The notes: generated from the letters alone by a model not told the origin. A stretch of 64,000 bases of DNA from an uncultured Veillonella sp. (GCA_900538355.1 UPXS01000006.1:66863-130862); one strand, 5' to 3'; counted from the stretch's first letter, positions 25,047 to 34,694 are shown. Made by a program: numbers and translations.

Positions 25047-25082
25047 AAGACCTATTAAACTTTGAAGATTTTATTAGATCTA

Positions 25083-26072
25083 TTAGCGTTTAAAGTTTGT
25101 AGATAACATAGCGCCAATTACTTTTTCCAATTTGCTATTGGAAAGATCTGGGCCTTTGTAGAGTGTTAAGAGTACATCATTAGAGTTATCTTGTTTAGAC
25201 ACCATCATAACACCGCTACCACGAGCACCGTTATCATCGTAATCTTTTGCTACAATAACAAGGTTCAAATAATGATCCTTCATGTATGTGTACACTTTGC
25301 TTGTACGAGCAGAGGAACCAATCATTTTCGCCATGCTCATGCCACGGTTGAATACGATTGCATTAGCATTATGAGGATTTGCCGCTAATTGTTGTTTTTC
25401 GTCATCATTTAGAGGCATAAGGTTTACCATGAGGGAGTCACCCATTTTACCACGGAACATAGCTGGCATTGTTTCCCGTACGTCTTCAGGAATACCTGTA
25501 TCCGCAGTTAATTTCAATTCCTTAGGAACTGTCATATATAGAACGCCTTTGCTATTGCGGCCTACCTCTGTTGTACTGAGATCTACAGCGCTAAGCATAA
25601 TAGAGTCTTTAATAGTTGCGACTTGGTTTGCCAATGGTTTTTCAGGAACGCCACGGCTTGCCAATTGTACATCACCAGACTTAGTTTTTTTCAACGTTTC
25701 TACATTCCAGTTAGCCCCTTTTTTGTCGGCGTCACTAGCTTCTGTGAAAGCATTTGCCCCATCCTTTGTACCTACATACACGTAAGTTTGAGCTGGGATA
25801 ATGTTATCTGGCGCACCAGTTTTGTTGAAAGCAGCACCATATACTACATTAGGAATCACAGTGGAACCAATTTGTAAGTTGTTATTAGTTTGACTTTCCA
25901 CATCAAAGTTGATATTACCAGTGAAGGTCATATCAGGACCATGGTTGATGACTACTACATCCCCTGCTTGAGGGATGATAACAGGACCTACAGGGCCCGC
26001 CATAGCTACACCGGCCATAGATACACTAAGGCAAGCTGTTAATAATGCACGTTTCAAAATAGATTGTTTCAT
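25083..26072 (-). CDS. Hypothetical secreted protein
   Basis: A 329-residue protein with a signal peptide (MKQSILKRALLTACLSVSMAGVAMA). The mature protein begins GPVGPVIIPQAGDVVVIN, which is beta-rich. Its middle and C-terminal parts contain 'DSIMLSAVDLSTTEVGRNSKG' and 'VYTYMKDHYLNLVIVAKDYDDNGARGSG'. It should act in the envelope. No enzyme motif is visible and I do not recognise the family. It lies 10 bp after the DUF4911 gene and ends the alaS-to-trhP cluster. Confidence 0.6.
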   Translation of the reverse strand: MKQSILKRALLTACLSVSMAGVAMAGPVGPVIIPQAGDVVVINHGPDMTFTGNINFDVESQTNNNLQIGSTVIPNVVYGAAFNKTGAPDNIIPAQTYVYVGTKDGANAFTEASDADKKGANWNVETLKKTKSGDVQLASRGVPEKPLANQVATIKDSIMLSAVDLSTTEVGRNSKGVLYMTVPKELKLTADTGIPEDVRETMPAMFRGKMGDSLMVNLMPLNDDEKQQLAANPHNANAIVFNRGMSMAKMIGSSARTSKVYTYMKDHYLNLVIVAKDYDDNGARGSGVMMVSKQDNSNDVLLTLYKGPDLSNSKLEKVIGAMLSTNFKR

Positions 26073-26082
26073 AGATATACTC

Positions 26083-26358
26083 TCATTTCTCTATAGTGAC
26101 ATAATCAGATAAGCTAGTTAATACTTCAATGGCTAATGGCTTTGTAGATGGTGTACAGCGCAACATGCACCGCCCACTCGTATCTACAGATGTCATAACA
26201 CCTAAATATTCATAGCCTTCAATGATGCGATTGATATAGTTTGTATGCTTCGGCTCAAGATGAAAGAACACATACGCTTCTTCTCCAGAGGTCTCTAGAT
26301 CTGGTACATCAGGAAATGCACCGATAGATTTACTCGGTTCTAATGGTGTACCACGCAT
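26083..26358 (-). CDS. DUF4911 domain protein
   Basis: A 91-residue protein. The pattern 'YVFFHLEPKHTNYINRIIEGYEYLGVMTSVD' and a C-terminal 'TKPLAIEVLTSL' is that of DUF4911, a small alpha-beta domain found next to U32 peptidase-like genes in Firmicutes. The function is unknown. It follows trhP with a 2-bp gap, so the two are cotranscribed and perhaps work together in tRNA modification. Confidence 0.75.
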   Translation of the reverse strand: MRGTPLEPSKSIGAFPDVPDLETSGEEAYVFFHLEPKHTNYINRIIEGYEYLGVMTSVDTSGRCMLRCTPSTKPLAIEVLTSLSDYVTIEK

Positions 26359-26360
26359 AA

Positions 26361-27602
26361 TTACTCCGCTTTAGGTTTGCACTCACGACGCATCATGGAG
26401 TACGGTTCAAGTGGTGTATCCATGTAAATGCGCACTTTCATTTGGGCATGTGGTGCTACATCGATTGAGTTACCATCTTCATCTGTCATTTTTTCAATTA
26501 CAGTCTCAACAAGCTCACCCTTAGGTTGGCAGAATTCTACTTTATCGCCTACCTTAAAGTTGTTGCGTTGTTCAAGATCAACGTATTTTTCTTCTTCGTT
26601 ATAACCCAAAACTAAACCGATGAAATCATGGCTTTGTGTATTTGTAGATTTACCATAGTTTTGAGCTGTTTCGTCAGGACGACCTTCTGCAAAGCCATCA
26701 GTATATGGACGGTGAGAAATTTTTTCTAATTCTGCAATCCATTCTGGACGAACATACCAATCTTTACCTTCTTTAAGGTATGTATCGATAGCTGTACGGT
26801 AAACCTTTGCTACTGTTGCACAGTAGTGAACGGATTTCATACGGCCTTCGATTTTAAGACTGTCGATACCAGCTTCATAGAGATCTGGAATACGGTGAAT
26901 CAAGCACAAGTCTTTAGAGTTAAAGATATATGTACCATGCTCATCTTCTTCGATTGGATAGTATTCACCATGACGATTAGATTCAACAAGGGAATATTTC
27001 CAACGACAAGATTGAGAACATTGACCACGGTTCGCATCGCGGTTGCCTGTCATGTAGTTAGATAATAGGCAACGGCCAGAATAAGAAATACACATAGAAC
27101 CATGTACGAAGGATTCGATTTCAATGTCTACATTGTCCTTCATTTCTTTAAGGTCAGCCAAAGACACTTCACGAGCTGCTACTACACGTGTAGCGCCCAA
27201 TTCTTTCCACATTTGAACTGTGTGCCAGTTTGTAGTAGATGCTTGAGTACTTACGTGAAGTTCAAGGCCTGGAGCAACGCGTTTAGCAAGACTGAAGATA
27301 CCCATGTCGGCAACGATAATCGCATCAACACCGATGCTTTCAAGGAATTTCAAATAATCCTCTAAACCTTCAAAGTCCTCATTGTGAGGAATGATATTAC
27401 ATGTAACATGGATTTTTTTACCATGAGCATGTACGAATTCTACAGCTTCCTTTAATTCCTCGTCGGAGAAATTAGAGTTACCTGCGCGCAAGCCAAAACG
27501 TTTGCCTGCACAATATACAGCATCCGCACCATAGCGAATAGCCATTTTAAGCTTGTCCATATTACCGGCTGGACAAAGCAATTCCATAAAATGTTCTGCC
27601 AT
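26361..27602 (-). CDS. trhP: U32-family tRNA hydroxylation protein TrhP
   Basis: About 413 residues of the U32 'peptidase' family. N-terminal 'ELLCPAGNMDKLKMAIRYGADAVYCAG' and the cysteine cluster 'CISYSGRCLLSNYMTG ... GQCSQSCRWKY' (near 160-195) are diagnostic. TrhP/YegQ/YrrO proteins make 5-hydroxyuridine at tRNA position 34. The ATG at 27602 shares a base with the trmR stop (TAATG), so translation is coupled; an in-frame GTG at 27623 is less likely. TrmR upstream would methylate the hydroxyl made here. Only one U32 gene is present, while Bacillus has two in tandem. Confidence 0.88.
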   Translation of the reverse strand: MAEHFMELLCPAGNMDKLKMAIRYGADAVYCAGKRFGLRAGNSNFSDEELKEAVEFVHAHGKKIHVTCNIIPHNEDFEGLEDYLKFLESIGVDAIIVADMGIFSLAKRVAPGLELHVSTQASTTNWHTVQMWKELGATRVVAAREVSLADLKEMKDNVDIEIESFVHGSMCISYSGRCLLSNYMTGNRDANRGQCSQSCRWKYSLVESNRHGEYYPIEEDEHGTYIFNSKDLCLIHRIPDLYEAGIDSLKIEGRMKSVHYCATVAKVYRTAIDTYLKEGKDWYVRPEWIAELEKISHRPYTDGFAEGRPDETAQNYGKSTNTQSHDFIGLVLGYNEEEKYVDLEQRNNFKVGDKVEFCQPKGELVETVIEKMTDEDGNSIDVAPHAQMKVRIYMDTPLEPYSMMRRECKPKAE

Positions 27603-28210
27603 TATTTGTTGTGCCCTTTCCACACACTCACACTCATACCATCCCCCATTGGATAGATGGTGGTGTTAAACAATTCTTTATTTTCAACATACGTTAAGTA
27701 TTCTTTTAACCGTTTTACGATAGTCTTAAACCGTTTTGGCGGCTCCTTATCGCCTCTTACATAACCTCTAAAAAGTACATTGTCTGCGAGAATAACGCCT
27801 CCTTCTTTCACATGAGGCAAAATGAGTTCTAATTGTTTAAGATATTGTCCTTTGGGACCATCTAAAAATACTAGATCATATTCACCGGTGAGTTCCGTTA
27901 AGACTTGAGACGCATCACCTTTCAGCAATGTAATTGTATCGGCATAATCAGATTGGTTAATATAATATTTCGCCATTTCGTGACGCACATCATCTAGTTC
28001 AATAGATGTAATATGTCCCTCCTCTTCGTCGAGTAGCGGAGCCATCAACAAAGCAGAGTAACCAATGGCGGTGCCCACCTCTAACACAGAGGTGGGCCGG
28101 TACAAACCTATTAATTCTTCAAAGAGATGAACCTCAGATTCTCGTAGAATCGGTACATCATTAATCATCGCGTAAATACGCTGTTCATTTAAAATATCAT
28201 TTAATGTCAT
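27602..28210 (-). CDS. trmR: tRNA 5-hydroxyuridine O-methyltransferase TrmR-like
   Basis: A 202-residue class I SAM methyltransferase of the O-methyltransferase family 3. The SAM motif 'VLEVGTAIGYSALLMA' lies near residue 40, with 'YDLVFLDGPKGQY' near 110 and 'GGVILADNVLF' near 138. Its position between mltG and trhP matches B. subtilis yrrM (trmR), which converts ho5U34 to mo5U34 in tRNA. The specific function is inferred from synteny; the methyltransferase fold is seen directly. Confidence 0.85.
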   Translation of the reverse strand: MTLNDILNEQRIYAMINDVPILRESEVHLFEELIGLYRPTSVLEVGTAIGYSALLMAPLLDEEEGHITSIELDDVRHEMAKYYINQSDYADTITLLKGDASQVLTELTGEYDLVFLDGPKGQYLKQLELILPHVKEGGVILADNVLFRGYVRGDKEPPKRFKTIVKRLKEYLTYVENKELFNTTIYPMGDGMSVSVWKGHNK

Positions 28211-28233
28211 GAAAGTAGATTCAATCTCCTACA

Positions 28234-29640
28234 TTATTTATTGCTATTACCACTAGGAACTACCAACGTAGAACGATCCACAGATTCAGCTGGCTTTACT
28301 TCAATATGAGGTACTTGTTGTGTACTTGGTACAACATTTTGTATAGATTCTGGAGCAGGTGTTGTAGTCGGTACATAAGAGTTAGAACTAGATGATTGCG
28401 TAGCCGGCGCAGATTGAGCTGGTGCTTGTGGAGCTGGTGTTGGTGCTGGAATTTCAGCAGCTGGAACCGTTGTTGGTGTATATTTGTACGTAGGTTCCAC
28501 ATCAACATATTGAGAATCTGCTTCCACCGCTTCTTGAGAGCTGTAATTGTAGTTAGGCTCTGTCGTTGCCACAGCCACGTCATAGTTAGGACCAGCTTGT
28601 ACTGCGGCCTCTGTATTAGAGGATGTAGCCGTATCATTACCATAGATTTTATGAACTTCCGCTAAATGTTCTTCATATGTTTTAGAGAAGTGGTTATGTC
28701 CATCTTTATCTGCTACAAAGTATAAATAATCTGTATCTTCAGAATGTAAAACTGCATCTAATGCTTTTTTACCAGGGTTCGCAATTGGACCAGGTGGCAA
28801 GCCTTTAGATACGTATGTATTATACGGGCTTTGTAATTGCGTATCACCAATAGTTACATCTTCTTTTGCATAACCAAGTACATAGGAAATTGTCGCATCA
28901 GATTGCAATGGAATACCATGGGCTAACCGTTTTTTAAATACCCCTGCAATTGTTGGACGATCTGCATCAAATAAAGATTCACGTTCAACAATGGATGCCA
29001 ATGTTACAAAGTCATGAATACTCATGTGTTGAGCTTGAATTTGTTTCTTTACAGCCGGTGTGAGGTAACGATTCATTTCGTCAGCCATCATTTGAATCAC
29101 TTCACGTGGCGTTGCCCCTACTGGAATTTCATAAGTACTTGGGAATAAGAAGCCCTCTACCGGATATGTAGCAGGTCTTGTACCTTTCATATATGGATAT
29201 GGTACAAAGGTCTTTGCTTCTGCTAAGAAATCCTTTGCCTTCATAATTTGATTTTTTTCAAGAACGATAGCTATATCACCAACTGTGTATCCTTCAGGAA
29301 TTGTAACACGAATAGATTCTACATGACCTTCTTGTAATAAAGAAATGAGTTCGCGCACAGTTACCTTGTTAGGAATTTGATAGTGACCAGTTTGAAGTTT
29401 ATCATTGGTACCGCTCAAATATAACCAAAGCTTAAATCCTTGTGTGGAACGAATAAGACCTCGTTCATAGAGCATGTCTGCAATTTCAGTACCAGTCTGC
29501 CCCTTTTCGATGACAAGTACCTGTGTACCATCATCTTGCGCAAAGGTATTTGGCACTAAATAAATCGCTCCCAAACCACCTGCGATGATTAATACGCCTA
29601 CAATAATAAGGATTAAAATATATCTTAAGGCTTTTCTCAC
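28234..29640 (-). CDS. mltG: Endolytic transglycosylase MltG
   Basis: A 468-residue protein with one N-terminal membrane span (about 6-28) and a YceG domain to about residue 340. The catalytic region 'LASIVERES' (near 218) and 'SPYNTYVSKGLPPGPIANPG' are conserved in MltG, which cuts nascent glycan strands. After the domain comes an unusual tail of about 125 residues rich in Pro, Thr, Ala, Gln and Ser, probably disordered and periplasmic. The start is GTG with AAAGGAA upstream. The gene follows the terminator of the DUF1292 gene and likely has its own promoter. Confidence 0.92.
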   Translation of the reverse strand: MRKALRYILILIIVGVLIIAGGLGAIYLVPNTFAQDDGTQVLVIEKGQTGTEIADMLYERGLIRSTQGFKLWLYLSGTNDKLQTGHYQIPNKVTVRELISLLQEGHVESIRVTIPEGYTVGDIAIVLEKNQIMKAKDFLAEAKTFVPYPYMKGTRPATYPVEGFLFPSTYEIPVGATPREVIQMMADEMNRYLTPAVKKQIQAQHMSIHDFVTLASIVERESLFDADRPTIAGVFKKRLAHGIPLQSDATISYVLGYAKEDVTIGDTQLQSPYNTYVSKGLPPGPIANPGKKALDAVLHSEDTDYLYFVADKDGHNHFSKTYEEHLAEVHKIYGNDTATSSNTEAAVQAGPNYDVAVATTEPNYNYSSQEAVEADSQYVDVEPTYKYTPTTVPAAEIPAPTPAPQAPAQSAPATQSSSSNSYVPTTTPAPESIQNVVPSTQQVPHIEVKPAESVDRSTLVVPSGNSNK

Positions 29641-29764
29641 GACGTTGAGTTCCTTTCTGTAACATAACAGTATTTATCATCTTATTATACCATAAAGTCC
29701 ATATTTCCCCTATATAAAAGGACATTATCATATTATGGGCATCTTAATATATAACAAATAAAAA

Positions 29765-29792
29765 TAGCGTATTGCCCAAAGACAACACGCTA
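29765..29792 (-). terminator. Terminator after the DUF1292 gene
   Basis: Minus-strand stem TAGCGTGTTG/CAATACGCTA followed by TTTTTATTTG. Confidence 0.8.
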
Positions 29793-29810
29793 GATTTATA
29801 AAGAAAACAA

Positions 29811-30107
29811 CTACTCGCCATCTTCCATTTCTTCATACAATTTTACTAGAGTCTCAAAAACTTCATCTTCTTCATCTAAAGGTACGTATACTTCTACGCC
29901 TTCTTCATTTTTTTCGATGCTAGCCAAGATCATGTATGTGTCATCTTGACCTTCGTGGTCTGCCTCTTCGTCTTGTACATGTACAAGAACTGCATACTCA
30001 CGACCTTCATGGTTTAGAACAACATCTTCTGTGAAGTATTGTTTATTGCCGTTTTCGTCTTCGAATTCTAAATAATACACTTCACCTTCAAAGTTTTGGT
30101 CAACCAT
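29811..30107 (-). CDS. DUF1292 protein (YrzB-like)
   Basis: A 98-residue, very acidic protein (many Glu and Asp). The central 'YYLEFEDENGNKQYFTEDVVLNHEGREYAVLV' and the ending 'VYVPLDEEDEVFETLVKLYEE' fit DUF1292/YrzB. The function is unknown. It lies 28 bp after ruvX, as in Bacillus. Confidence 0.85.
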   Translation of the reverse strand: MVDQNFEGEVYYLEFEDENGNKQYFTEDVVLNHEGREYAVLVHVQDEEADHEGQDDTYMILASIEKNEEGVEVYVPLDEEDEVFETLVKLYEEMEDGE

Positions 30108-30135
30108 TGGAAACCCTCCTTGTGGAAAAAAAGAT

Positions 30136-30555
30136 TTATTTATTGAACTGCAAGCGATCTAAGTATCCTTGCAAAATTACAACCGCTGCCATTTTATCAA
30201 TAACGGATTTACGCTTTTTACGACTTACGTCAGCTGCAATAAGTTGGCGTTCAGCCATAACCGTAGATAACCGCTCATCCCAATATGAAACAGGTAAATC
30301 GATGACTTCTTTCATCTTTTCAACGAATTCTTCAGTCTTTTCAGCTCGTTCACCTTTTGTACCATTCATATTCTTCGGCATACCTACTACAAGCTCATGT
30401 ACTTCATATTCAGCAATGAGTTCTTGTAAGCGATTAAAATCTTTTTCAAGAGATGTTCTACGAATGGTTTCAATACCTTGTGCTGTCATGAGCAGTGCAT
30501 CACTACAGGCAATACCGATAGTACGGCTGCCCACATCTAATGACATAATTCTCAT
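30136..30555 (-). CDS. ruvX: Holliday junction resolvase-like / pre-16S rRNA nuclease RuvX (YqgF)
   Basis: A 139-residue protein with an RNase H-like fold: 'MSLDVGSRTIGIACSD' at the start, 'VVGMPKNMNGTKGERAE' near 75 and 'YWDERLSTVMAER' near 97. These carry the catalytic Asp and Glu residues of the YqgF/RuvX family, which is needed for 16S rRNA 5' end processing. Its ATG overlaps the ireB stop by one base (TAATG). Confidence 0.95.
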   Translation of the reverse strand: MRIMSLDVGSRTIGIACSDALLMTAQGIETIRRTSLEKDFNRLQELIAEYEVHELVVGMPKNMNGTKGERAEKTEEFVEKMKEVIDLPVSYWDERLSTVMAERQLIAADVSRKKRKSVIDKMAAVVILQGYLDRLQFNK

Positions 30556-30815
30556 TATAGTTGTTTTGCCTTTGCGTATTCTTTCAACAATTCCTCAATC
30601 AAGTCATCCCGCTCTAAACGACGGATATCAGAACGTGCATTATTATAACTTGTAATGTACGCTGGATCTCCAGAAATAAGATACCCTAAGATTTGATTGA
30701 TTGGATTGTAACCTTTTTCTTGAATAGATTGATAAACACGAGTAAGAACCTCTTCAGCTGTCATCGGTTCATCGTCTACTTTACGGAATAACATAGTTTC
30801 ATCAGAAACCTTCAT
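30555..30815 (-). CDS. ireB: IreB family regulatory phosphoprotein (UPF0297)
   Basis: An 86-residue protein starting MKVSDETMLFRKVDDEP, with 'YQSIQEKGYNPINQILGYLISGDPAYITSY', the signature of UPF0297/IreB. In Enterococcus, IreB is a target of the IreK Ser/Thr kinase and affects cephalosporin resistance. The ATG at 30815 follows AAAAGGAGG; an earlier in-frame start would precede that site. It sits between alaS and ruvX as in many Firmicutes. Confidence 0.93.
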   Translation of the reverse strand: MKVSDETMLFRKVDDEPMTAEEVLTRVYQSIQEKGYNPINQILGYLISGDPAYITSYNNARSDIRRLERDDLIEELLKEYAKAKQL

Positions 30816-30969
30816 CGTATCCCTCCTTTTTATTACATTGGCAGGTTTCACTGTAAAAGTGAACCCTCGCCTACTATTATACTTGAATTAAAGGTACAAA
30901 GTCAGTAACTTTTTATGCATCATAAAATTTTTCTATAACAGATACAAGTATAATTATAAAATTATATGC

Positions 30970-33585
30970 CTATTGTAACATAGATGTTAAAGCTTCACCA
31001 CCAGCTTTTAATGCTTCCGCCAATTTAGCTGGTTCCTTACCGCCTGCTTGAGCCATATCTGGACGGCCACCGCCATTACCACCAGCTACTTGAGCTGCTG
31101 CTTTTACGATGTTACCAGCTTTTGCACCTTTAGCAACAACGTCTTTAGATACTTTACATACAAAGTTAACCTTATCGTCACCCATAGCAGCACCTACGAG
31201 GACTACGCCAGAGCCATTTAATTGATCAAGGCCCATATCCGCTAAGTCACGTAATTCATCGATAGAGGATGCTTTTACAGCAGCCGCTACAAATGCTACA
31301 TCGCCAATCATTACCTTACCAGCAATGATATCTGCCGCACCAGCTGCAGAAACCTCTTTGCGAATTTGTTCTAATTCTTTAGCAGTTTCTTTTGCTTCTG
31401 CCAATACTTGATGTAAACGTTCTTCTACTTGAGGTGCTTTAGTTTTAAGTTCGCCTGCCATGCGTTCGATAGTCAAGCGATCATGTTTTGCTGCATTTAG
31501 AGCTGCGCGACCTGTAATTGCTTCAATACGACGTACACCAGAGCCGATACCCGCTTCAGATGTTAAGCGGAAGGAACTGATGAAAGCTGTATTACCTACG
31601 TGAGAACCGCCACATAATTCAACGGAGAAACCAGGCACCTCTACAACGCGAACTACATCACCATATTTATCACCAAAGAGTGCCATCGCACCTTTGGCTT
31701 TTGCTTCGTCCATAGACATTTCAGCAATAGCTAAATCTGTAGCTTTTAAAATCTCTTCATTTACAAGAGCTTCAATTTGATCAAGTTCCTCTTGTGTTAC
31801 AGGAGAGAAGTGAGTGAAGTCAAAGCGCAAGTAATCTGGAGTTACTAAGGAACCAGCTTGGTTAACATGCTCGCCTAGAACCTTTTTCAATGCTGCATGT
31901 AACAAATGTGTTGCTGTATGATTACGAGCCATTGCTGCACGGCGATTTGTGTCTACTTCAAGTGTTACATCATCGCCTTCAGAGATGGAGCCTTCTACAA
32001 CAGTACCGATATGGTATACAGTGCCTTCAGGTAAACGTTTTGTATTATGAACCTCTACCTTACCCATTGGGCCAACGATAAAGCCTGTATCACCTAATTG
32101 ACCGCCCCCTTCAGCGTGGAATGGTGTGGTGCGTACGATAACAGTAATTTCATCGCCATCAGCAGCTGTTTGTAAACGTTCAGAGCCTTTGCCAATCATT
32201 AATACGGAAGAAGCAGTTACAGCTTCATCTTCAAGAAGCTCTTCGTCTTTCAAGAATGTGATGTCAGGTGTTGCTACCTTAGCATCTTCTTTTACACGAG
32301 CTTCACGAGCGCGTTCACGTTGTTCCTTCATAGCTGCTTCAAAACCTTCATGGTCGATTGTAAAGCCGCGTTCAGAAGCAATTTCTTCTGTTAATTCCCA
32401 AGGGAATCCGTATGTATCATATAGTTTGAATACTTCTGTACCAGGCACAACAGTTGCTTTTTCTGCTGCCAGTGTATCAATCAAGGAGTTTAATAACTCA
32501 AGACCTTGTTCCAATGTTTGGTTGAAGCGTTCTTCTTCATTTTGTACAACACGTTTAACGAAGTCTTGTTTTTCAGCGATGGATTTAATGCCAGGGCCAA
32601 GAATATCTACTACTACATCAATAAGTGGTGTTAAGAAGATACCTTCAATACCAAGTAAACGGCCATGACGTACAGCACGACGTAAAATACGACGCAATAC
32701 GTAACCACGACCTTCGTTAGATGGCAATACGCCATCAGAAATTAATGCAGTGACAGCACGAGCATGGTCAGCGATAACCTTTAAAGAAACATCAGTATTT
32801 GGATTTTCGTTATATGTAACACCAGCGCGTTTAGCTGTAGCTTCAATAATTGGGAAAATCAAATCTGTTTCAAAGTTTGTTTTACAACCTTGTAATACGG
32901 AAGCCAATCGTTCAAGGCCAGCGCCGGTATCGATGTTTTTATGTTGCAATGGTTCATAAGAACCATCTGGCATTTTATTAAATTGAGTGAATACTAAGTT
33001 CCAGATTTCAAGATAGCGATCGCAGTCACAACCTGGTGCACAGTTAGGATCATCACAACCATGTTCAGGACCTTGGTCGAAGAAGATTTCACTATCAGGA
33101 CCACATGGGCCTTCACCGATTTCCCAGAAGTTATCTTCAAGGCGTGTAATATGACTTTCATCTACGCCACAATCATTGTGCCATGTATCATATGCTTCTT
33201 GGTCATCTGGATATACAGTAACATACAATCTATTTTTATCGAGTTTAATAACTTCAGTTAAGAACTCCCATGCCCAGTGAATTGCTTCTTTTTTGAAGTA
33301 GTCACCAAAGGAGAAGTTGCCAAGCATTTCAAAGAATGTATGGTGACGAGCTGTGCGACCTACGTTTTCAAGGTCGCCTGTACGCATACATTTTTGGCTT
33401 GTTGTAATACGATGACAAGGAGGTACCAATTTACCTGTAAAGAAAGGCTTTAATGGCGCCATACCTGCCCCAATCAATAATAGAGATGGATCGTTTTCTG
33501 GTATAAGAGAAAAACTATCTAATTTTAAATGTCCTTTGCTTTCAAAAAACTGCAAGTATGCTTGACGCAGTTCATTACCCTTCAT
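30970..33585 (-). CDS. alaS: Alanyl-tRNA synthetase
   Basis: An 871-residue class II synthetase. The catalytic domain starts MKGNELRQAYLQFFESKGH. The editing domain has 'HTATHLLHAAL' near 560 and 'CGGSHV' near 658, and the C-terminal C-Ala domain ends with 'GGGRPDMAQAGG'. It charges tRNA-Ala and clears Ser/Gly mischarging. RBS AGGAGG. I see no T-box motif upstream. It opens the alaS-ireB-ruvX-DUF1292 group. Confidence 0.98.
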   Translation of the reverse strand: MKGNELRQAYLQFFESKGHLKLDSFSLIPENDPSLLLIGAGMAPLKPFFTGKLVPPCHRITTSQKCMRTGDLENVGRTARHHTFFEMLGNFSFGDYFKKEAIHWAWEFLTEVIKLDKNRLYVTVYPDDQEAYDTWHNDCGVDESHITRLEDNFWEIGEGPCGPDSEIFFDQGPEHGCDDPNCAPGCDCDRYLEIWNLVFTQFNKMPDGSYEPLQHKNIDTGAGLERLASVLQGCKTNFETDLIFPIIEATAKRAGVTYNENPNTDVSLKVIADHARAVTALISDGVLPSNEGRGYVLRRILRRAVRHGRLLGIEGIFLTPLIDVVVDILGPGIKSIAEKQDFVKRVVQNEEERFNQTLEQGLELLNSLIDTLAAEKATVVPGTEVFKLYDTYGFPWELTEEIASERGFTIDHEGFEAAMKEQRERAREARVKEDAKVATPDITFLKDEELLEDEAVTASSVLMIGKGSERLQTAADGDEITVIVRTTPFHAEGGGQLGDTGFIVGPMGKVEVHNTKRLPEGTVYHIGTVVEGSISEGDDVTLEVDTNRRAAMARNHTATHLLHAALKKVLGEHVNQAGSLVTPDYLRFDFTHFSPVTQEELDQIEALVNEEILKATDLAIAEMSMDEAKAKGAMALFGDKYGDVVRVVEVPGFSVELCGGSHVGNTAFISSFRLTSEAGIGSGVRRIEAITGRAALNAAKHDRLTIERMAGELKTKAPQVEERLHQVLAEAKETAKELEQIRKEVSAAGAADIIAGKVMIGDVAFVAAAVKASSIDELRDLADMGLDQLNGSGVVLVGAAMGDDKVNFVCKVSKDVVAKGAKAGNIVKAAAQVAGGNGGGRPDMAQAGGKEPAKLAEALKAGGEALTSMLQ

Positions 33586-33728
33586 GTGTATATTCCTCCT
33601 AAAATTATTTACTCTTCATTATAACGTAAAAACGATATAAAATCTATCAAAAACATTGAAGTCATGCGGAGTTCCTCTACTTTTACAGCAAGAAAAAGTT
33701 AGGATAAAATTCAAGTTTTACATAAACG

Positions 33729-33781
33729 AAAAAGAGGTTATACAAATCAACAGAACATAATTGATTCGTATAGCCTCTTTT
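33729..33781 (-). terminator. Terminator after the NlpC/P60 gene
   Basis: Long imperfect stem AAAAGAGGCTATACGAATCAA/TTGATTTGTATAACCTCTTTTT on the minus strand followed by a T run, upstream of alaS. Confidence 0.75.
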
Positions 33782-33801
33782 AAAGCTAGTTATATATTAG
33801 C

Positions 33802-34611
33802 CTATATAACGCGTTTTGCGCCGATATAGCGTTCACCCCAATAGCCAGTATCAAGATCTGCTACTGCAACACCACGACTGGAAGTGGCGCTGATGAACTT
33901 GCCATCGCCAATATAAATACCGGAGTGAGACGGACCTGGTTCATATGTTTCAAAGAATACCAAATCCCCGGCTTTCAAGTTTGCACGAGAAACTTCAACA
34001 CCTACGTTATATTGTTCATCTGCCAAACGTGGTAAAGAGATACCTTGTTTCGCAAATACATATTTAACATAACCAGAGCAGTCAAAACCACTTGGAGTAG
34101 TACCGCCAAATACATATGGTACACCGCGGTATTTGTCCGCTTCTGCCAAGATAGCATGAATGCTATTTGGTGTTTCATTTTTTGTAATATTATTTAATTT
34201 AATATTTTTGCCAGTAATGGATTGACCTGCAATACGACGAGACGTCGCATTGTTGTTTGTGAAAGCGGATTTCGTCGCTACTGCTTTTGTCGCTGCATTT
34301 TGAGTCAATACTGCCTTCGTAGAACGAGGAGCACTCATCAACGCATTATACGTAGCAGGACCTACTATACCGTCCACTGGTAAACCACGATCTTGTTGGA
34401 ACAGACGAACTGCCCATTTCGTTTCTTTACCATATACACCATTTTTGTCTGTAGCATTATAACCGTGTTTAATTAGTTGTTGTTGAACCGCTGTAACACT
34501 TTTGCCCTTATCACCATATTGTAATGTTGTTGCACCTACCATGGCTGTTGTGGCACACACAAAAGTTAATGTTAATGCCGTTATTTTAACCTTACTATAT
34601 TTTGACTTCAT
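33802..34611 (-). CDS. NlpC/P60 peptidoglycan endopeptidase with a PG-binding domain
   Basis: About 269 residues. A signal peptide ends near 'AMVGA'. A PG_binding_1 domain follows ('YGDKGKSVTAVQQQLIKHGY ... GPATYNAL', about 32-92), then a linker (95-150) and an NlpC/P60 cysteine peptidase. Catalytic Cys lies in 'FDCSGYVKYVF', His in 'PSHSGIYIGDG' and a third polar residue near 'SRGVAV'. It cuts peptide stems of cell wall peptidoglycan, probably D-Glu-diaminoacid bonds. The ATG at 34611 follows AAAGGAAG. Confidence 0.9.
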   Translation of the reverse strand: MKSKYSKVKITALTLTFVCATTAMVGATTLQYGDKGKSVTAVQQQLIKHGYNATDKNGVYGKETKWAVRLFQQDRGLPVDGIVGPATYNALMSAPRSTKAVLTQNAATKAVATKSAFTNNNATSRRIAGQSITGKNIKLNNITKNETPNSIHAILAEADKYRGVPYVFGGTTPSGFDCSGYVKYVFAKQGISLPRLADEQYNVGVEVSRANLKAGDLVFFETYEPGPSHSGIYIGDGKFISATSSRGVAVADLDTGYWGERYIGAKRVI

Positions 34612-34694
34612 ATGCTTCCTTTCCAAAAACTTTTAAAGTAAGTTATTTATTCAAAATATACTAACCGTCTATTTATTTGCATTCACAAATACAG

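Noticed and set aside
33586..33728. Possible T-box before alaS
   Set aside because: No GGTGGxACCGCG motif or matching terminator is seen on the minus strand.
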